In this document: in pieces, positions 7,881 to 15,601 of the stretch | How the letters are laid out: each line of letters starts with the position of its first letter | How positions within the stretch are numbered: the first letter of the stretch is position 1 | Assembly: GCF_030530635.1 (NCBI RefSeq) | Contig: NZ_JAUMUL010000054.1 | Span: 1-23,358 of the forward strand | Direction: 5' to 3' | DNA from: Actinomyces sp. | GTDB lineage: Bacteria > Actinomycetota > Actinomycetes > Actinomycetales > Actinomycetaceae | DNA length: 23,358 nucleotides | The notes under the pieces: generated by a model | What the model saw: only the letters and a program-made list of their open reading frames with translations | Told to the model about the DNA's origin: nothing | The model's database searches: none | Position numbers and translations under genes: made by a program

Positions 7881-9242
7881 TCAGAACCCCTCGGCGCCAA
7901 TGGCCTTGGCGAGCTGGGCGAACTGTGACTGAGTCTCCTCTCCGACCTGCGCGGGCGTCTTGGTGCCGGCAATCATGTCTCCCAGGTTCTTGGCCAGATC
8001 GGGGTTGGCGATTGCCAGCGACTGCATGGAACCGACCGAATTACTCAGGGCCTCGTTGGCCTCAACGGCCGCGGTCGGTACGGAGTCGGGGGTCTCGACG
8101 CCGTCGATGATGGAGACCGTGTTCTGGCCCTTGACGAAGTCCGCGTAGCCGTCGGTGAGCCAGTAGGTCAAGAGCTGGCGGGCGGCGGCCTCACGGGTGT
8201 CGTCGCCGGTCTTGAAGGCGACGACGGCGTTGGTCTGCTCCGGAATCGAGGTGGCCATCGCGCCCTTGGCGGAGATGGGGAAGAACCCGATGGTCTCGTT
8301 CAGGGCCTCGGCGTCGGTCTGGGCGGCCATATTCGACAGCAGACTGTTTACATGGATCGCCATGGCCGCATCGCCATTGAGCAGTGCCTTGGCCTGGTCG
8401 TCGAAGGTGCCGGTCTTGATGTCGGTGTTGTAAAGGCCGTCCTTAATCATTGTGGCGTACTGGTCGATGGCCCCCTGAATGTCGGTGCCGGTGAAGGCGT
8501 CCTGGTTGGAGTTGACCCGGTCCCACAGTCCGTCCTTGGCGGCGTCGGCCAGCTGGACCTGCACCACGTACTGGGAGGCCCACCACTCCCCGCCCATCTC
8601 ATAGAAGGGAGTGACGCCCTTGCCCTTCAGGTCCCGGGCAAGCGCCAGCAGTGCGCCGAAGTCGGTGGGGATCCGCGCCCCTTGATCCTTGAATACCCGC
8701 TTGTTGTACCACACGCCCATGACGGATGGCGCGGAGACGAAGGCGGCGTAGCGGTGCTCGTTCAGCGTGCCACCGGCCTCCAGGACGGAGGAGACGGTGT
8801 TGGCCTCCCAGGGGGCGCCGTCAAGGACTTGGAGACGCTCGGCGGCACCCAGGCTGGTGAGCATGGAGGTGGTCGGCTGCCACATGGCCAGATCGGGCAT
8901 ATCGCCGGTGGCCACCTTGGTCTGCACGGTCTGCTCGTAGGGGTCGGGAATGGTGACGATCTCGATCTCCGCCCCGGTCTCCTTCGTGAAGGCGGCGACG
9001 ACGTCCTTGGGGATATCAGCGGAGGACTGGGCGGCCCAGAAGGTGAGGGTCACCCCGTCGAGTTTGCCGGTTGGGGACGGCCAATCGGCTGGCTCCGCTC
9101 CGTCGCTCGTACCGCCGGAACCGGGGTCCGAGCATGCGGCCAGTCCCATTACGGCGGCCGAGCCGACCGCCAGGCCCATCCAATTTCTGCGGCTCAGTGG
9201 GGTGCGGTTGAGAGCGGCCGTGAGGCCATGCCTGCGGTTCAT
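7881..9242 (-). CDS. Sugar-binding lipoprotein of an ABC transporter (family 1 SBP)
   Basis: 453 aa. Extracytoplasmic receptor that captures a sugar and delivers it to the two permeases. The N-terminus has a twin arginine (SRRNWMGLAVG, Arg18-Arg19), a hydrophobic stretch and a lipobox LAAC (Cys37), so it is a lipid-anchored and possibly Tat-exported protein. The mature start CSDPGSGGTSDGAEP is a usual flexible linker. The body has the family pattern TLTFWAAQSSADIPKDVVAAF near the start and ends LAKAIGAEGF. AGGAGG lies 5 bases before ATG 9242, the strongest ribosome site in the window. First gene of the operon, divergent from the GH16 gene. Confidence 0.94.
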   Translation of the reverse strand: MNRRHGLTAALNRTPLSRRNWMGLAVGSAAVMGLAACSDPGSGGTSDGAEPADWPSPTGKLDGVTLTFWAAQSSADIPKDVVAAFTKETGAEIEIVTIPDPYEQTVQTKVATGDMPDLAMWQPTTSMLTSLGAAERLQVLDGAPWEANTVSSVLEAGGTLNEHRYAAFVSAPSVMGVWYNKRVFKDQGARIPTDFGALLALARDLKGKGVTPFYEMGGEWWASQYVVQVQLADAAKDGLWDRVNSNQDAFTGTDIQGAIDQYATMIKDGLYNTDIKTGTFDDQAKALLNGDAAMAIHVNSLLSNMAAQTDAEALNETIGFFPISAKGAMATSIPEQTNAVVAFKTGDDTREAAARQLLTYWLTDGYADFVKGQNTVSIIDGVETPDSVPTAAVEANEALSNSVGSMQSLAIANPDLAKNLGDMIAGTKTPAQVGEETQSQFAQLAKAIGAEGF

Positions 9243-9423
9243 TAATCCTCCTGTGGTGGTGCGGCCCGACGGGGTACGTGCGCATGTGTCGGTTCGGACC
9301 GCTCTTCGCCGGGCGATCCGCGACGATCGCCCGCTTGGCTCTGATACGTCCCGGGAGATTAGGAGTTGGTCCTGAAATGGCTTCGACGATGACCCCTAGA
9401 ACGATCCGCTGGTGACATCGGCC

Positions 9424-9452
9424 ACGATAGGAATTGGGGGAGGCGTTGTCCA
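9424..9452 (-). promoter_or_regulatory. Candidate promoter of the sugar ABC operon
   Basis: On the minus strand TGGACA (9452-9447) and TATCGT (9429-9424) are 17 bases apart. The -10 box is identical to that proposed for the copper operon. It reads toward the binding-protein gene. Confidence 0.5.
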
Positions 9453-9458
9453 CAGGCC

Positions 9459-9476
9459 TCGAAACTCTTGTTTCAA
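9459..9476. promoter_or_regulatory. Candidate LacI-type operator palindrome
   Basis: TCGAAAC and GTTTCAA flank a 4-base centre TCTT; six of seven arm positions are complementary. It lies six bases upstream of the leftward -35 box and overlaps the putative rightward -35 box TTGTTT (9469-9474). A GAAAC/GTTTC arrangement resembles LacI/GalR operators, although these more often have a CG centre. The LacI-family gene two places downstream is the likely partner. Confidence 0.45.
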
Positions 9477-9497
9477 GGCGCTCCGACGACTTATTTA
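9469..9497 (+). promoter_or_regulatory. Candidate promoter of the GH16 hydrolase gene
   Basis: TTGTTT (9469-9474) and TATTTA (9492-9497) are 17 bases apart. The -35 overlaps the right arm of the palindrome at 9459-9476, so a bound regulator would block it. Confidence 0.4.
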
Positions 9498-9560
9498 CGA
9501 GACTTCCGGGATGCCTTATCGTGTCGCCGTATTTGTATGCATGCGAAGGAGCATGAATCC

Positions 9561-11144
9561 ATGACCATTACTAGACGACGCGCACTTATGTCCGCCGCGC
9601 TCTTGGCCGGCGTTCCGCTGACGGACGGAGCTCTAGCCCCCGATGCCGCGGCCGCGGGTGGGCAGTTCGATTTGGAGAACTGGACCCTGGTGGATTCGCT
9701 CAGCGATGAGTTCGATACTGCATTGGATCCCGATCGCTGGCACAAGGGCCTGTGGTACCCGGGTTCCCATCTGCACGCCTTTCGGGATGACAACGTCCAG
9801 AGCGAGGCTGGGAACCTGCGCCTGTACGCGCGTAAGGAGTACTACGCCGGCAAGGGTTACACCTTCGGAGCGGTCGAGTCGGTGTTCGACACCCCCGGTG
9901 TGTGCAGTTACGTCGAGGTGCGCGCCAAATGCCTGGCCGGTGCCGCTAATGTCCTGTCCGCGATATGGCTCCAGTCCTCCCGGCTCGACGGCGTGAACCA
10001 CCTGCTGGCCGACCCCAACCCGGAGATCGACATCCAGGAGAACACCGGGGATCGGGTCATGCAGGCGGCCCTGCACCTGTGGCCCGGGAATGACGAGGCG
10101 CGGCACGTGCGCTACGGCGGCAACGCCAACCCGAACGTCGGGGTGGACGTGACTGCCGACTACCACCTGTACGGGGCCGAGCGCCGCGACGGAATGCTGC
10201 GCCTGTACTTCGACCGGCAGCTGCTGTGGGAGCTGCGCGCTCCCGATCCCTCCCTGTGGCGCATGTCCCGACACGTCGTGTTCAGCCTGGAGGCGCACCG
10301 CGGTTGGCCGAACGATGCGGGCCTGCCGGCCTCCTTCGACATCGACTACGTCCACACCTACTATCGCACGCCCGAAACCGTCCAGGCCGACGGCGAATAC
10401 CGCATTGTGGAGTCAACCACGGGCCGCCGCCTGGTGCGCACCGAGAACGGCCCGGTCCTCAGCGGCCAGGCCGCTGAGGCTGACGACGCCTCCCGGTGGC
10501 GCCTGACCCGCCAGGACGACTTCACCTATGTGCTCTCCGCCCCGGATGGCGCCGGCACGCTCGGCCTGGGTGCCTTGAGCGGCTACCCCGGTACCGCCGT
10601 CGTCATCAATCAGGCTGGAGTCACCGGCCCGGACTCCGCCGGCAGCGTAAACCGGTGGCACGTCCTACCCGGTACGAGCGCGCCGGAGACTGTCCGGCTG
10701 CTGTCGAAGTTCGCCGGCCTGTCACTGGTTTCCGGGGAAGACGGCGTGATGGTGGGCGAGGATGATGTCGACTGGACCCTTGAAGAAATCGTCCCGCCGA
10801 CGCCGGAGCCCGAACCGCAGATGCCCGCATACGTAGCCGCCAGCAAAGCGCGTCCGGGAGCCATGATCCTCACCGGCGACTGGGACGGGGACGGGGTGGT
10901 TACCTACGCCGTGCGCATCGGTACGCGCGTGGTCTTCTACAACGAGAACCGGGTGGACGCTCCCGTTGCGGCGGCCTTCACCCTCGGCCGGGCGCGCGAC
11001 ACCGTATACGTCGGCGACTGGAACGGCGACGGTAGCGACAGCCTGGCCCTCAAGCGCGGCAACCGCGTCTTCCTGCAAGTCACCGCGAGTTTCCCCGTAA
11101 CCGTCGTCGGTACCCTCGCCGATCTCGACAAGGCGCGCAGATAG
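9561..11144 (+). CDS. Tat-exported GH16-type glycoside hydrolase with lectin-like and FG-GAP-like repeats
   Basis: 527 aa. It starts with a Tat signal (ITRRRALMSAALL, Arg5-7) ending around AAAAGG. Residues about 40-270 resemble a GH16 beta-jellyroll catalytic domain (SLSDEFDTALDPDRW; AVESVFDTPGVCSYVEVRAK). The catalytic motif is EIDIQE (Glu155, Asp157, Glu160). ExDxxE is the beta-bulge form seen in laminarinases, agarases, porphyranases and kappa-carrageenases, not the ExDxE of lichenases. Residues about 274-420 look like a beta-trefoil (ricin-type) carbohydrate-binding domain. A proline linker (PPTPEPEPQMP) leads to two WDGDG-type repeats (GDWDGDG at 439, GDWNGDG at 485), common at the ends of actinobacterial secreted enzymes. 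The start is ATG 9561, with AAGGAG about 9 bases upstream; an ATG at 9537 would bury that site. The substrate is not proven. Confidence 0.82.
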   Translation: MTITRRRALMSAALLAGVPLTDGALAPDAAAAGGQFDLENWTLVDSLSDEFDTALDPDRWHKGLWYPGSHLHAFRDDNVQSEAGNLRLYARKEYYAGKGYTFGAVESVFDTPGVCSYVEVRAKCLAGAANVLSAIWLQSSRLDGVNHLLADPNPEIDIQENTGDRVMQAALHLWPGNDEARHVRYGGNANPNVGVDVTADYHLYGAERRDGMLRLYFDRQLLWELRAPDPSLWRMSRHVVFSLEAHRGWPNDAGLPASFDIDYVHTYYRTPETVQADGEYRIVESTTGRRLVRTENGPVLSGQAAEADDASRWRLTRQDDFTYVLSAPDGAGTLGLGALSGYPGTAVVINQAGVTGPDSAGSVNRWHVLPGTSAPETVRLLSKFAGLSLVSGEDGVMVGEDDVDWTLEEIVPPTPEPEPQMPAYVAASKARPGAMILTGDWDGDGVVTYAVRIGTRVVFYNENRVDAPVAAAFTLGRARDTVYVGDWNGDGSDSLALKRGNRVFLQVTASFPVTVVGTLADLDKARR

Positions 11145-11224
11145 ACGTCGAGGTGGCGGTGGCTGCGAGGCGGAGCCGAATGGAGCCGTCATTCGGGTTA
11201 GGGTGGGCTATATGGAGACTCACC

Positions 11225-12220
11225 ATGACTGAGCCCCGGCGACCGTGGCGTCCTCCCACCCTCGCCGATGTAGCCGCCCGAGCGGACGTGTCCAAGGCGA
11301 CGGCCTCGCGCGTGCTCGCCTACGCAGAAGGCCGGTCGAAGAGCTGTCCGGCGGCGGCCGGAAGCGTGCTCACCGCCATGTCCGATCTCGGATACCTGTC
11401 CGGTCCGGCCGACCTGCCCCGCCTGTTGGTCGTGGTGACTGACGTGAGTCGGACCGGTTACTGGGCGACGCTGTCCGGGGTGCTCGCCGCATGCCAAGAA
11501 CTCGGTGTAGGCCTGGCCGCGCATGTGCTCTCCCACGATACTGCTCACCGGCGCCGGGCCCTGCTGACGGCTCTGGAGGAACGTGTCGACGGCGTCGTGG
11601 CGGTGGAGTTCGACTCTCTGAGCGTGGCCATTCTCTCAGAGCTGCCGGCCGATCTACCGCTTGCCGTTGCCGGTGGCGCACCGGATCCGGATACCGACGG
11701 GCTGCCGAGGGCGTGGATCAACGACCGCGCGGGGGCGTGCACGGCGGTACGGCACCTGATCGAGTTGGGACATCGGCGCATCGCCTACGTCGGTGTACCG
11801 CCTGCCGGTCACCCCGATCCCCGGGTCATCGGCTGGCGGGAGACGCTGCTGGCGGCGGGGCTGCCCGTGCTCGAACCGCTGGCGACGGGCTGGTCGGTGG
11901 AGACCGGAATGCGGGCGGCGGCTCGAGCACGGGCGGTGGGTGCAACCGCCGTCCTGTGCGGCAACGACGACCTGGCGATGGGTCTGATCTCGGGACTGAC
12001 TACCGCCGGAGTGCGGGTGCCGCAGGATGTCTCGGTTGTCGGCATGGATGACCATCCGCATGCCGCGGCAGCAAGCCCGGCCCTTACTACCGTGCGCCTG
12101 GACTTTGTAGGACTGGGGGAATGTGCTACCCGGTTGGCTCTGGGAGACCTGGACGGCCCATTGATCGAGGTGCCCACCGAGTTGATCATTCGGCAGTCCA
12201 CCGCGCCGCCGTCGTCGTGA
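11225..12220 (+). CDS. LacI/GalR-family transcriptional regulator
   Basis: 331 aa. An N-terminal helix-turn-helix (PTLADVAARADVSKATASRVL, residues 11-31) is followed by a periplasmic-binding-protein-like sensor domain. The latter contains the family's INDRAGACTAVRHLIELGHRRIAYVG and NDDLAMGLISGLTTAGVRVPQDVSVVGMDD stretches. GGAG lies 7 bases before ATG 11225, which is preferred over an upstream in-frame GTG at 11153. The linker after the HTH (LGYLSGPADLPRLLVVV) is shorter than usual and lacks the typical hinge residues (N..A..L), which normally contact the operator minor groove. It follows the GH16 gene by 80 bases and likely controls the divergent sugar locus. Confidence 0.9.
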   Translation: MTEPRRPWRPPTLADVAARADVSKATASRVLAYAEGRSKSCPAAAGSVLTAMSDLGYLSGPADLPRLLVVVTDVSRTGYWATLSGVLAACQELGVGLAAHVLSHDTAHRRRALLTALEERVDGVVAVEFDSLSVAILSELPADLPLAVAGGAPDPDTDGLPRAWINDRAGACTAVRHLIELGHRRIAYVGVPPAGHPDPRVIGWRETLLAAGLPVLEPLATGWSVETGMRAAARARAVGATAVLCGNDDLAMGLISGLTTAGVRVPQDVSVVGMDDHPHAAAASPALTTVRLDFVGLGECATRLALGDLDGPLIEVPTELIIRQSTAPPSS

Positions 12221-12231
12221 TGAATGGCGCG

Positions 12232-12252
12232 GCTGATAGTGAGTCGGTCAGC
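12232..12252. terminator. Small hairpin between convergent lacI-type gene and purB
   Basis: GCTGA (12232-12236) and TCAGC (12248-12252) could pair across 11 bases at the convergent 3' ends. It overlaps the last codon of purB. Weak evidence. Confidence 0.2.
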
Positions 12253-13684
12253 TGCACCGTCGATCCTCCAGGTGACCGACCAGGCTGGTGGCCAGGCCCG
12301 TGTAGGTGGCGGGCGTCAGCTCCAGCAGCCGTGCCTCGACGTCGGCGGGCATGCCCAGGGAGGAGATGAACTCGCGCATGGAGGCGGCCGTGACCCGCTT
12401 GCCGCGCGTGAGTTCCTTGAGCCGCTCGTAGGGATCGGCCATGCCGGTGGCTCCGGCCACCGACGCCGCGCGCATGGCCTGCTGCACCGGCTCGCCCAAC
12501 ACCTCCCAGGCGGCGTCGAGATCCTCCGCCAGGCGGGCGTGATCCGCATCGAGTCCGGCCAGGCCGCGGCGAATGTTGTCGATCGCCAGCAGCGAGTGCC
12601 CCAGGGCCACACCCACGTTGCGCTGAGTGGTGGAGTCCGTCAGGTCGCGCTGCAGCCGGGAGGTGACCAGGGTGGCGGCGAGCGTGTCCAGCAGCGAGCA
12701 GGAGATCTCCAGATTCGCCTCCCCGTTCTCGAAGCGGATCGGGTTGACCTTGTGCGGCATGGTGGAGGAGCCGGTGGACCCCTGCGCACTCAGGCGCTGG
12801 CGGAAGTAGCCCAGCGAGATGTAGGTCCAGGCGTCGGTGGCCAGGTTGTGGGCGATCCGGTTGAAGCGGGCGATGTCGGCGTAAAGCTCCGCCTGCCAGT
12901 CGTGGGACTCGATCTGGGTGGTGAGCGGATTCCAGGTCAGACCCAGGGACTCGGCGAAGGCACGGGCGACCTGCTCCCAGTCGGCGCCCGGCACGGCGAC
13001 CACGTGCGCGCCGAAGGTGCCGGTGGCGCCGTTGATCTTGCCCAGATACTCGGCGCCCTCCACTCGCGTCACCTGGCGGCGTAGGCGGTGCGCCAACACC
13101 GCCAACTCCTTGCCGAGTGTGGTGGGCGTGGCCGGCTGGCCGTGGGTGCGGGCGAGCATGGCGACCTCGGCGTGCTCGTGGGCCATGGCGGCCAGATCAT
13201 CGACGAGCCCGCGGGCCGCGGGCAGCCACACCTGTGCGACGGCGTCGCGAATGGTCAGCGCGTAGGCGAGGTTGTTGATGTCCTCGCTGGTGCAGAAGAT
13301 GTGGACGATCTCCTGCATCTCGGGCAGCACCGTGGCGCCCAGGACGTCCGGGGCGGCGTCCAGGTGCCGCTTGAGCAGGTACTCCACCGCCTTGACGTCG
13401 TGGCGGGTGACTGCCTCGATCTCGGCCAGCTCGGCGATCTCCGCCGCGCCGAAGGCGTCGACGACGCCGCGCAGGTAGGCCTGCTCGGCGTCGGACAGCA
13501 CCGGGGCACCGGGCAGCACGCGGTGGTCGGTCAGGTGGATGAGCCACTCCACCTCCACACGCAGGCGCGCCCGGTTCAGGGCGGCCTCGGACAGGTAGTT
13601 GACCAGTGGCGCCGCCACGGCGCGGTAGCGGCCGTCGAGGGGGCCGAGGGCGATGGCTGGGGAAACGGTGGCGAGGTCGACCAT
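12248..13684 (-). CDS. purB: Adenylosuccinate lyase PurB
   Basis: 478 aa, fumarase/aspartase superfamily. It splits SAICAR to AICAR plus fumarate and adenylosuccinate to AMP plus fumarate in purine synthesis. Motifs seen are GPLDGRY (14-20), TRHDVKAVEY (93-102), TSEDINN (132-138), ARTHGQPATPT with the general acid/base His181, and the superfamily signature GSSTMPHKVNP (305-315) with the mobile-loop serines. Motif content and length match the E. coli-type PurB rather than the shorter Bacillus type. There is no Shine-Dalgarno sequence before ATG 13684, but CAGAAT lies seven bases upstream, so the mRNA may be leaderless. It converges on the LacI-type gene and has no purine-gene neighbours here. 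Confidence 0.96.
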   Translation of the reverse strand: MVDLATVSPAIALGPLDGRYRAVAAPLVNYLSEAALNRARLRVEVEWLIHLTDHRVLPGAPVLSDAEQAYLRGVVDAFGAAEIAELAEIEAVTRHDVKAVEYLLKRHLDAAPDVLGATVLPEMQEIVHIFCTSEDINNLAYALTIRDAVAQVWLPAARGLVDDLAAMAHEHAEVAMLARTHGQPATPTTLGKELAVLAHRLRRQVTRVEGAEYLGKINGATGTFGAHVVAVPGADWEQVARAFAESLGLTWNPLTTQIESHDWQAELYADIARFNRIAHNLATDAWTYISLGYFRQRLSAQGSTGSSTMPHKVNPIRFENGEANLEISCSLLDTLAATLVTSRLQRDLTDSTTQRNVGVALGHSLLAIDNIRRGLAGLDADHARLAEDLDAAWEVLGEPVQQAMRAASVAGATGMADPYERLKELTRGKRVTAASMREFISSLGMPADVEARLLELTPATYTGLATSLVGHLEDRRCS

Positions 13685-13753
13685 GACGCCGATTCTGCCA
13701 GGTGCGGCCGACGGCGCAGGCCGCCATCTCAGAGAACGTCGTCAGGGGTTTGC

Positions 13754-13773
13754 CGGTTTGGGGGTGTGGTGGT
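13754..13773 (+). repeat. Dispersed 20-bp G/T-rich repeat, copy 1
   Basis: CGGTTTGGGGGTGTGGTGGT occurs here and exactly at 23138-23157, both in non-coding gaps. Confidence 0.8.
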
Positions 13774-13847
13774 GGGGTGGCGGCGGGATGAGGAACGGGT
13801 GAGCCGCGCAGTAAGCGCGCATTAGTTCGCGGTGCAGGCCGGATGCA

Positions 13848-14819
13848 TCAGGCACGGCGGTAGGTGGTGGCGGTGGAGCCCTGGCGGCCTTGGAAAACGA
13901 CGAAACCGGTGGCCCTCAGGCGGTCGAGCGCCCATTTGACTTGGCGGTCGGTGAGTCCTGTCGCTTCGGCTATCTGTGCGCGTGTCTTCGGCGTGGTTCC
14001 CAAATACGACCAGACCACTGCGGCATTGGTGGAGACGGCGGCTACTTCCTCAGGAACTCGAGTTTCATCCTTCTGGGCCGAGTTTCCCGAGTTATCGGCT
14101 TGTCCAACGGCGGATGCAAACACATAGGACGTCGAGCCCTTTGTTCCCGAGGTCTCAGCGAGCCCTAGGTTGACAAGTTCTTGCAGCTGTCGCCGGGCCT
14201 CAGCGGAGTCCAGACCGAACCGACGCCTGTAGGTCGAGTTCGTCCAGGAGCGACCGTGTCTCATCTCTGCCAGGGCATGACGCTGCTCGACTCCAAGTCC
14301 CTCGGTGTTGAGTTCTGCCAGCCAACTCAGATCGGACGGCGACAGCAGTGCCGCCCTCGGCAGCAGCGCCGTGAACCTCACGCCAGTGTCCTGGAAGCGG
14401 ACAGGCTCCATGTCGGCTTGGCGGAGGGCTTTGCGCACGGCGCGGATACCGGTTCCGAGGCCCTCGATCACGCGACGCCCTTCGGTATCGGTCGTGAAAG
14501 TACAGATATCATACAGGCGTTCGTTGACGGCCGACTTGCCGTCACGAGTACCCAACTGGTCCACGGTCAGTCCCCACAGGCCACCGGGGCTTGAGATGAC
14601 CAGGCGATCCCGCGTCATACGGATCTCCGCCCCCTTCGACAGGGCGGGTTCTGACAGATCGCGGTGGACCAGCGCGTTTGCGATCAGCTCGCGTACGGCG
14701 ACCGGTGGGTACTCGTGCACGTTGCGTATAAAGCCCTTTATCAGGTCCCCATCGAGACTGTTGATCGAGGTGTTCGGGACCGGGATCGTGTCTCCGCGGG
14801 GGCGCTGATGACGTATCAC
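13848..14819 (-). CDS. C-terminal part of a split AlbA/HATPase regulator: ATPase and winged-helix domains
   Basis: 323 aa from a GTG at 14819. It begins in the linker DTIPVPNTSINSLDGDLIKGF. It then has a GHKL-type ATPase domain of the HATPase_c_4 kind (VRELIANALVHRDLS; RLVISSPGGLWGLT; EGLGTGIRAVRKA) and C-terminal winged-helix-like segments (TRAQIAEATGLTDRQVKWALDRLRATG). In known proteins this part is continuous with an N-terminal AlbA_2 (Schlafen-type) domain. Here that domain is in another frame immediately upstream. The GTG overlaps the stop of the upstream frame as GTGA, and AGGAGG lies 10 bases before it, so coupled translation is possible. Alternatively one base was lost: adding one C near 14823 would give EDNQLVIRHQRP in a single frame. 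Confidence 0.75.
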   Translation of the reverse strand: MIRHQRPRGDTIPVPNTSINSLDGDLIKGFIRNVHEYPPVAVRELIANALVHRDLSEPALSKGAEIRMTRDRLVISSPGGLWGLTVDQLGTRDGKSAVNERLYDICTFTTDTEGRRVIEGLGTGIRAVRKALRQADMEPVRFQDTGVRFTALLPRAALLSPSDLSWLAELNTEGLGVEQRHALAEMRHGRSWTNSTYRRRFGLDSAEARRQLQELVNLGLAETSGTKGSTSYVFASAVGQADNSGNSAQKDETRVPEEVAAVSTNAAVVWSYLGTTPKTRAQIAEATGLTDRQVKWALDRLRATGFVVFQGRQGSTATTYRRA

Positions 14820-15256
14820 CAGCTGTTGTCCTCCTGAGCAGACATCCGGTAGTCGCCGTCGTACTGGCGTAGGTAGGAGGCGCCGCTCTCCTTCCAACGG
14901 CAGGGCTTGGCATTGGTCGGCACCTCCCGCACATTCGCTACTACCACCGTCTTGCCGTCGAACTCAATACTGCGGGGATCGATCGAGATTTCAGTGGAAA
15001 AGCCTTGGCGCGCCTGGGACGCCAGCGCTTGCATCTGCTCGCGGGGATGCTTGATCCCCACGACCTTCACCGGGTTCTCGCTCACGCCTAGGAGGAGCGT
15101 GCCCCCACCGGGGAGATTGGCGAAAGCGGACAGAGTCGGGCCGAGCGCGTCGCGGGAGTACTCGGAAAAGGTCTTGGCCTCAAGGTCCAGGCAGTCGCCG
15201 CCCTCGAGTTCGAGTCGGGAGAGAGCCTCTAAGAGGTCCTGCTCATAGACAATCAT
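14816..15256 (-). CDS. N-terminal part of the split regulator: AlbA_2 (Schlafen-like) domain
   Basis: 146 aa from ATG 15256 (MIVYEQDLLEALSRL). The AlbA_2 putative DNA-binding domain is visible as GGDCLDLEAKTFSEYSR, then LSAFANLPGGGTLLLGVSEN, ending YLRQYDGDYRMSAQEDNSW. In full-length relatives the sequence after YRMSxQE continues into RxRPxxD and the ATPase domain; here the frame stops at 14816 after a few residues. Such proteins are usually annotated as ATP-binding regulators and some occur near defence genes; the cellular role is unknown. No ribosome site precedes the ATG. The likely -10 TATACA is 9 bases upstream, giving a very short or absent leader. The start codon overlaps the first decamer of the repeat array. 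Confidence 0.75.
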   Translation of the reverse strand: MIVYEQDLLEALSRLELEGGDCLDLEAKTFSEYSRDALGPTLSAFANLPGGGTLLLGVSENPVKVVGIKHPREQMQALASQARQGFSTEISIDPRSIEFDGKTVVVANVREVPTNAKPCRWKESGASYLRQYDGDYRMSAQEDNSW

Positions 15257-15328
15257 GTACAAGAGTGTATAAGAGTCCGTGTCGAGTGTACAAGAGGTGA
15301 GGTGCGACTGTACAAGAATGTATAAGAG
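15256..15328. promoter_or_regulatory. Array of five TGTAyAAGAr decamers over the regulator promoter
   Basis: Copies are at 15256-15265, 15266-15275, 15287-15296, 15309-15318 and 15319-15328. The pair TGTACAAGAGTGTATAAGAG recurs as TGTACAAGAATGTATAAGAG. Start-to-start spacings are 10, 21, 22 and 10 bases, close to whole helical turns, so all copies face the same side. The minus-strand -35 TTGTAC (15293-15288) and -10 TATACA (15271-15266), 16 bases apart, lie inside copies 3 and 2. Confidence 0.8.
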
Positions 15329-15427
15329 GCACACGGGCTGTTCGTTGGCCGCGTGCCGGACGTCGTTGGTCCGGGCAGGCTGTGAGCGCCGCCAGGAGGA
15401 CGGCGATGACGCCCTAGCATAGGAGCC

Positions 15428-15601
15428 ATGTCCGAACAGGTGCGGCGGCTGACGACCGGTGACCTGGCCAGCGGTGAGATGCGCGCATTGATGCGTGAGA
15501 CCGCCGTCGACGCCGTCGGCTTCTATCGCAAGCCGGGTTTCCAAGTCGCATCGGCGCCCGAGGACCCGCGCCGGCCCGGCGCCGCCCGCTACCCTCGCCC
15601 C
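15428..15601 (+). pseudogene. Remnant of a GNAT acetyltransferase gene
   Basis: 58 codons in frame with the methyltransferase that follows. The opening VRRLTTGDLASGEMRALM resembles the N-terminus of a GNAT acetyltransferase. VGFYRKPGFQVAS then resembles its last conserved motif (normally FYxxxGF). The whole acetyl-CoA-binding core between them, and the usual C-terminal tail, are missing. TAGCAT (15415-15420) and AGGAG (15421-15425) before the ATG suggest an intact old promoter or ribosome site. It reads: original gene, large internal deletion, then loss of the stop. If still translated, it would add 58 residues to the methyltransferase. Confidence 0.55.

Larger units (their letters stand above)
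9243..9560. other. Divergent regulatory region of the carbohydrate locus
   Basis: 318 bases between the binding-protein gene (minus) and the GH16 gene (plus). They contain candidate promoters in both directions and a central palindrome (9459-9476), described separately. The leftward transcript would have a leader of about 175 bases. I see no open frame of note. Confidence 0.6.

Noticed and set aside
14816..14835. Programmed -1 ribosomal frameshift joining the two regulator halves
   Set aside because: The overlap around AGGAGGACAACAGC has no X-XXY-YYZ slippery heptamer, so reinitiation or a one-base deletion is simpler.
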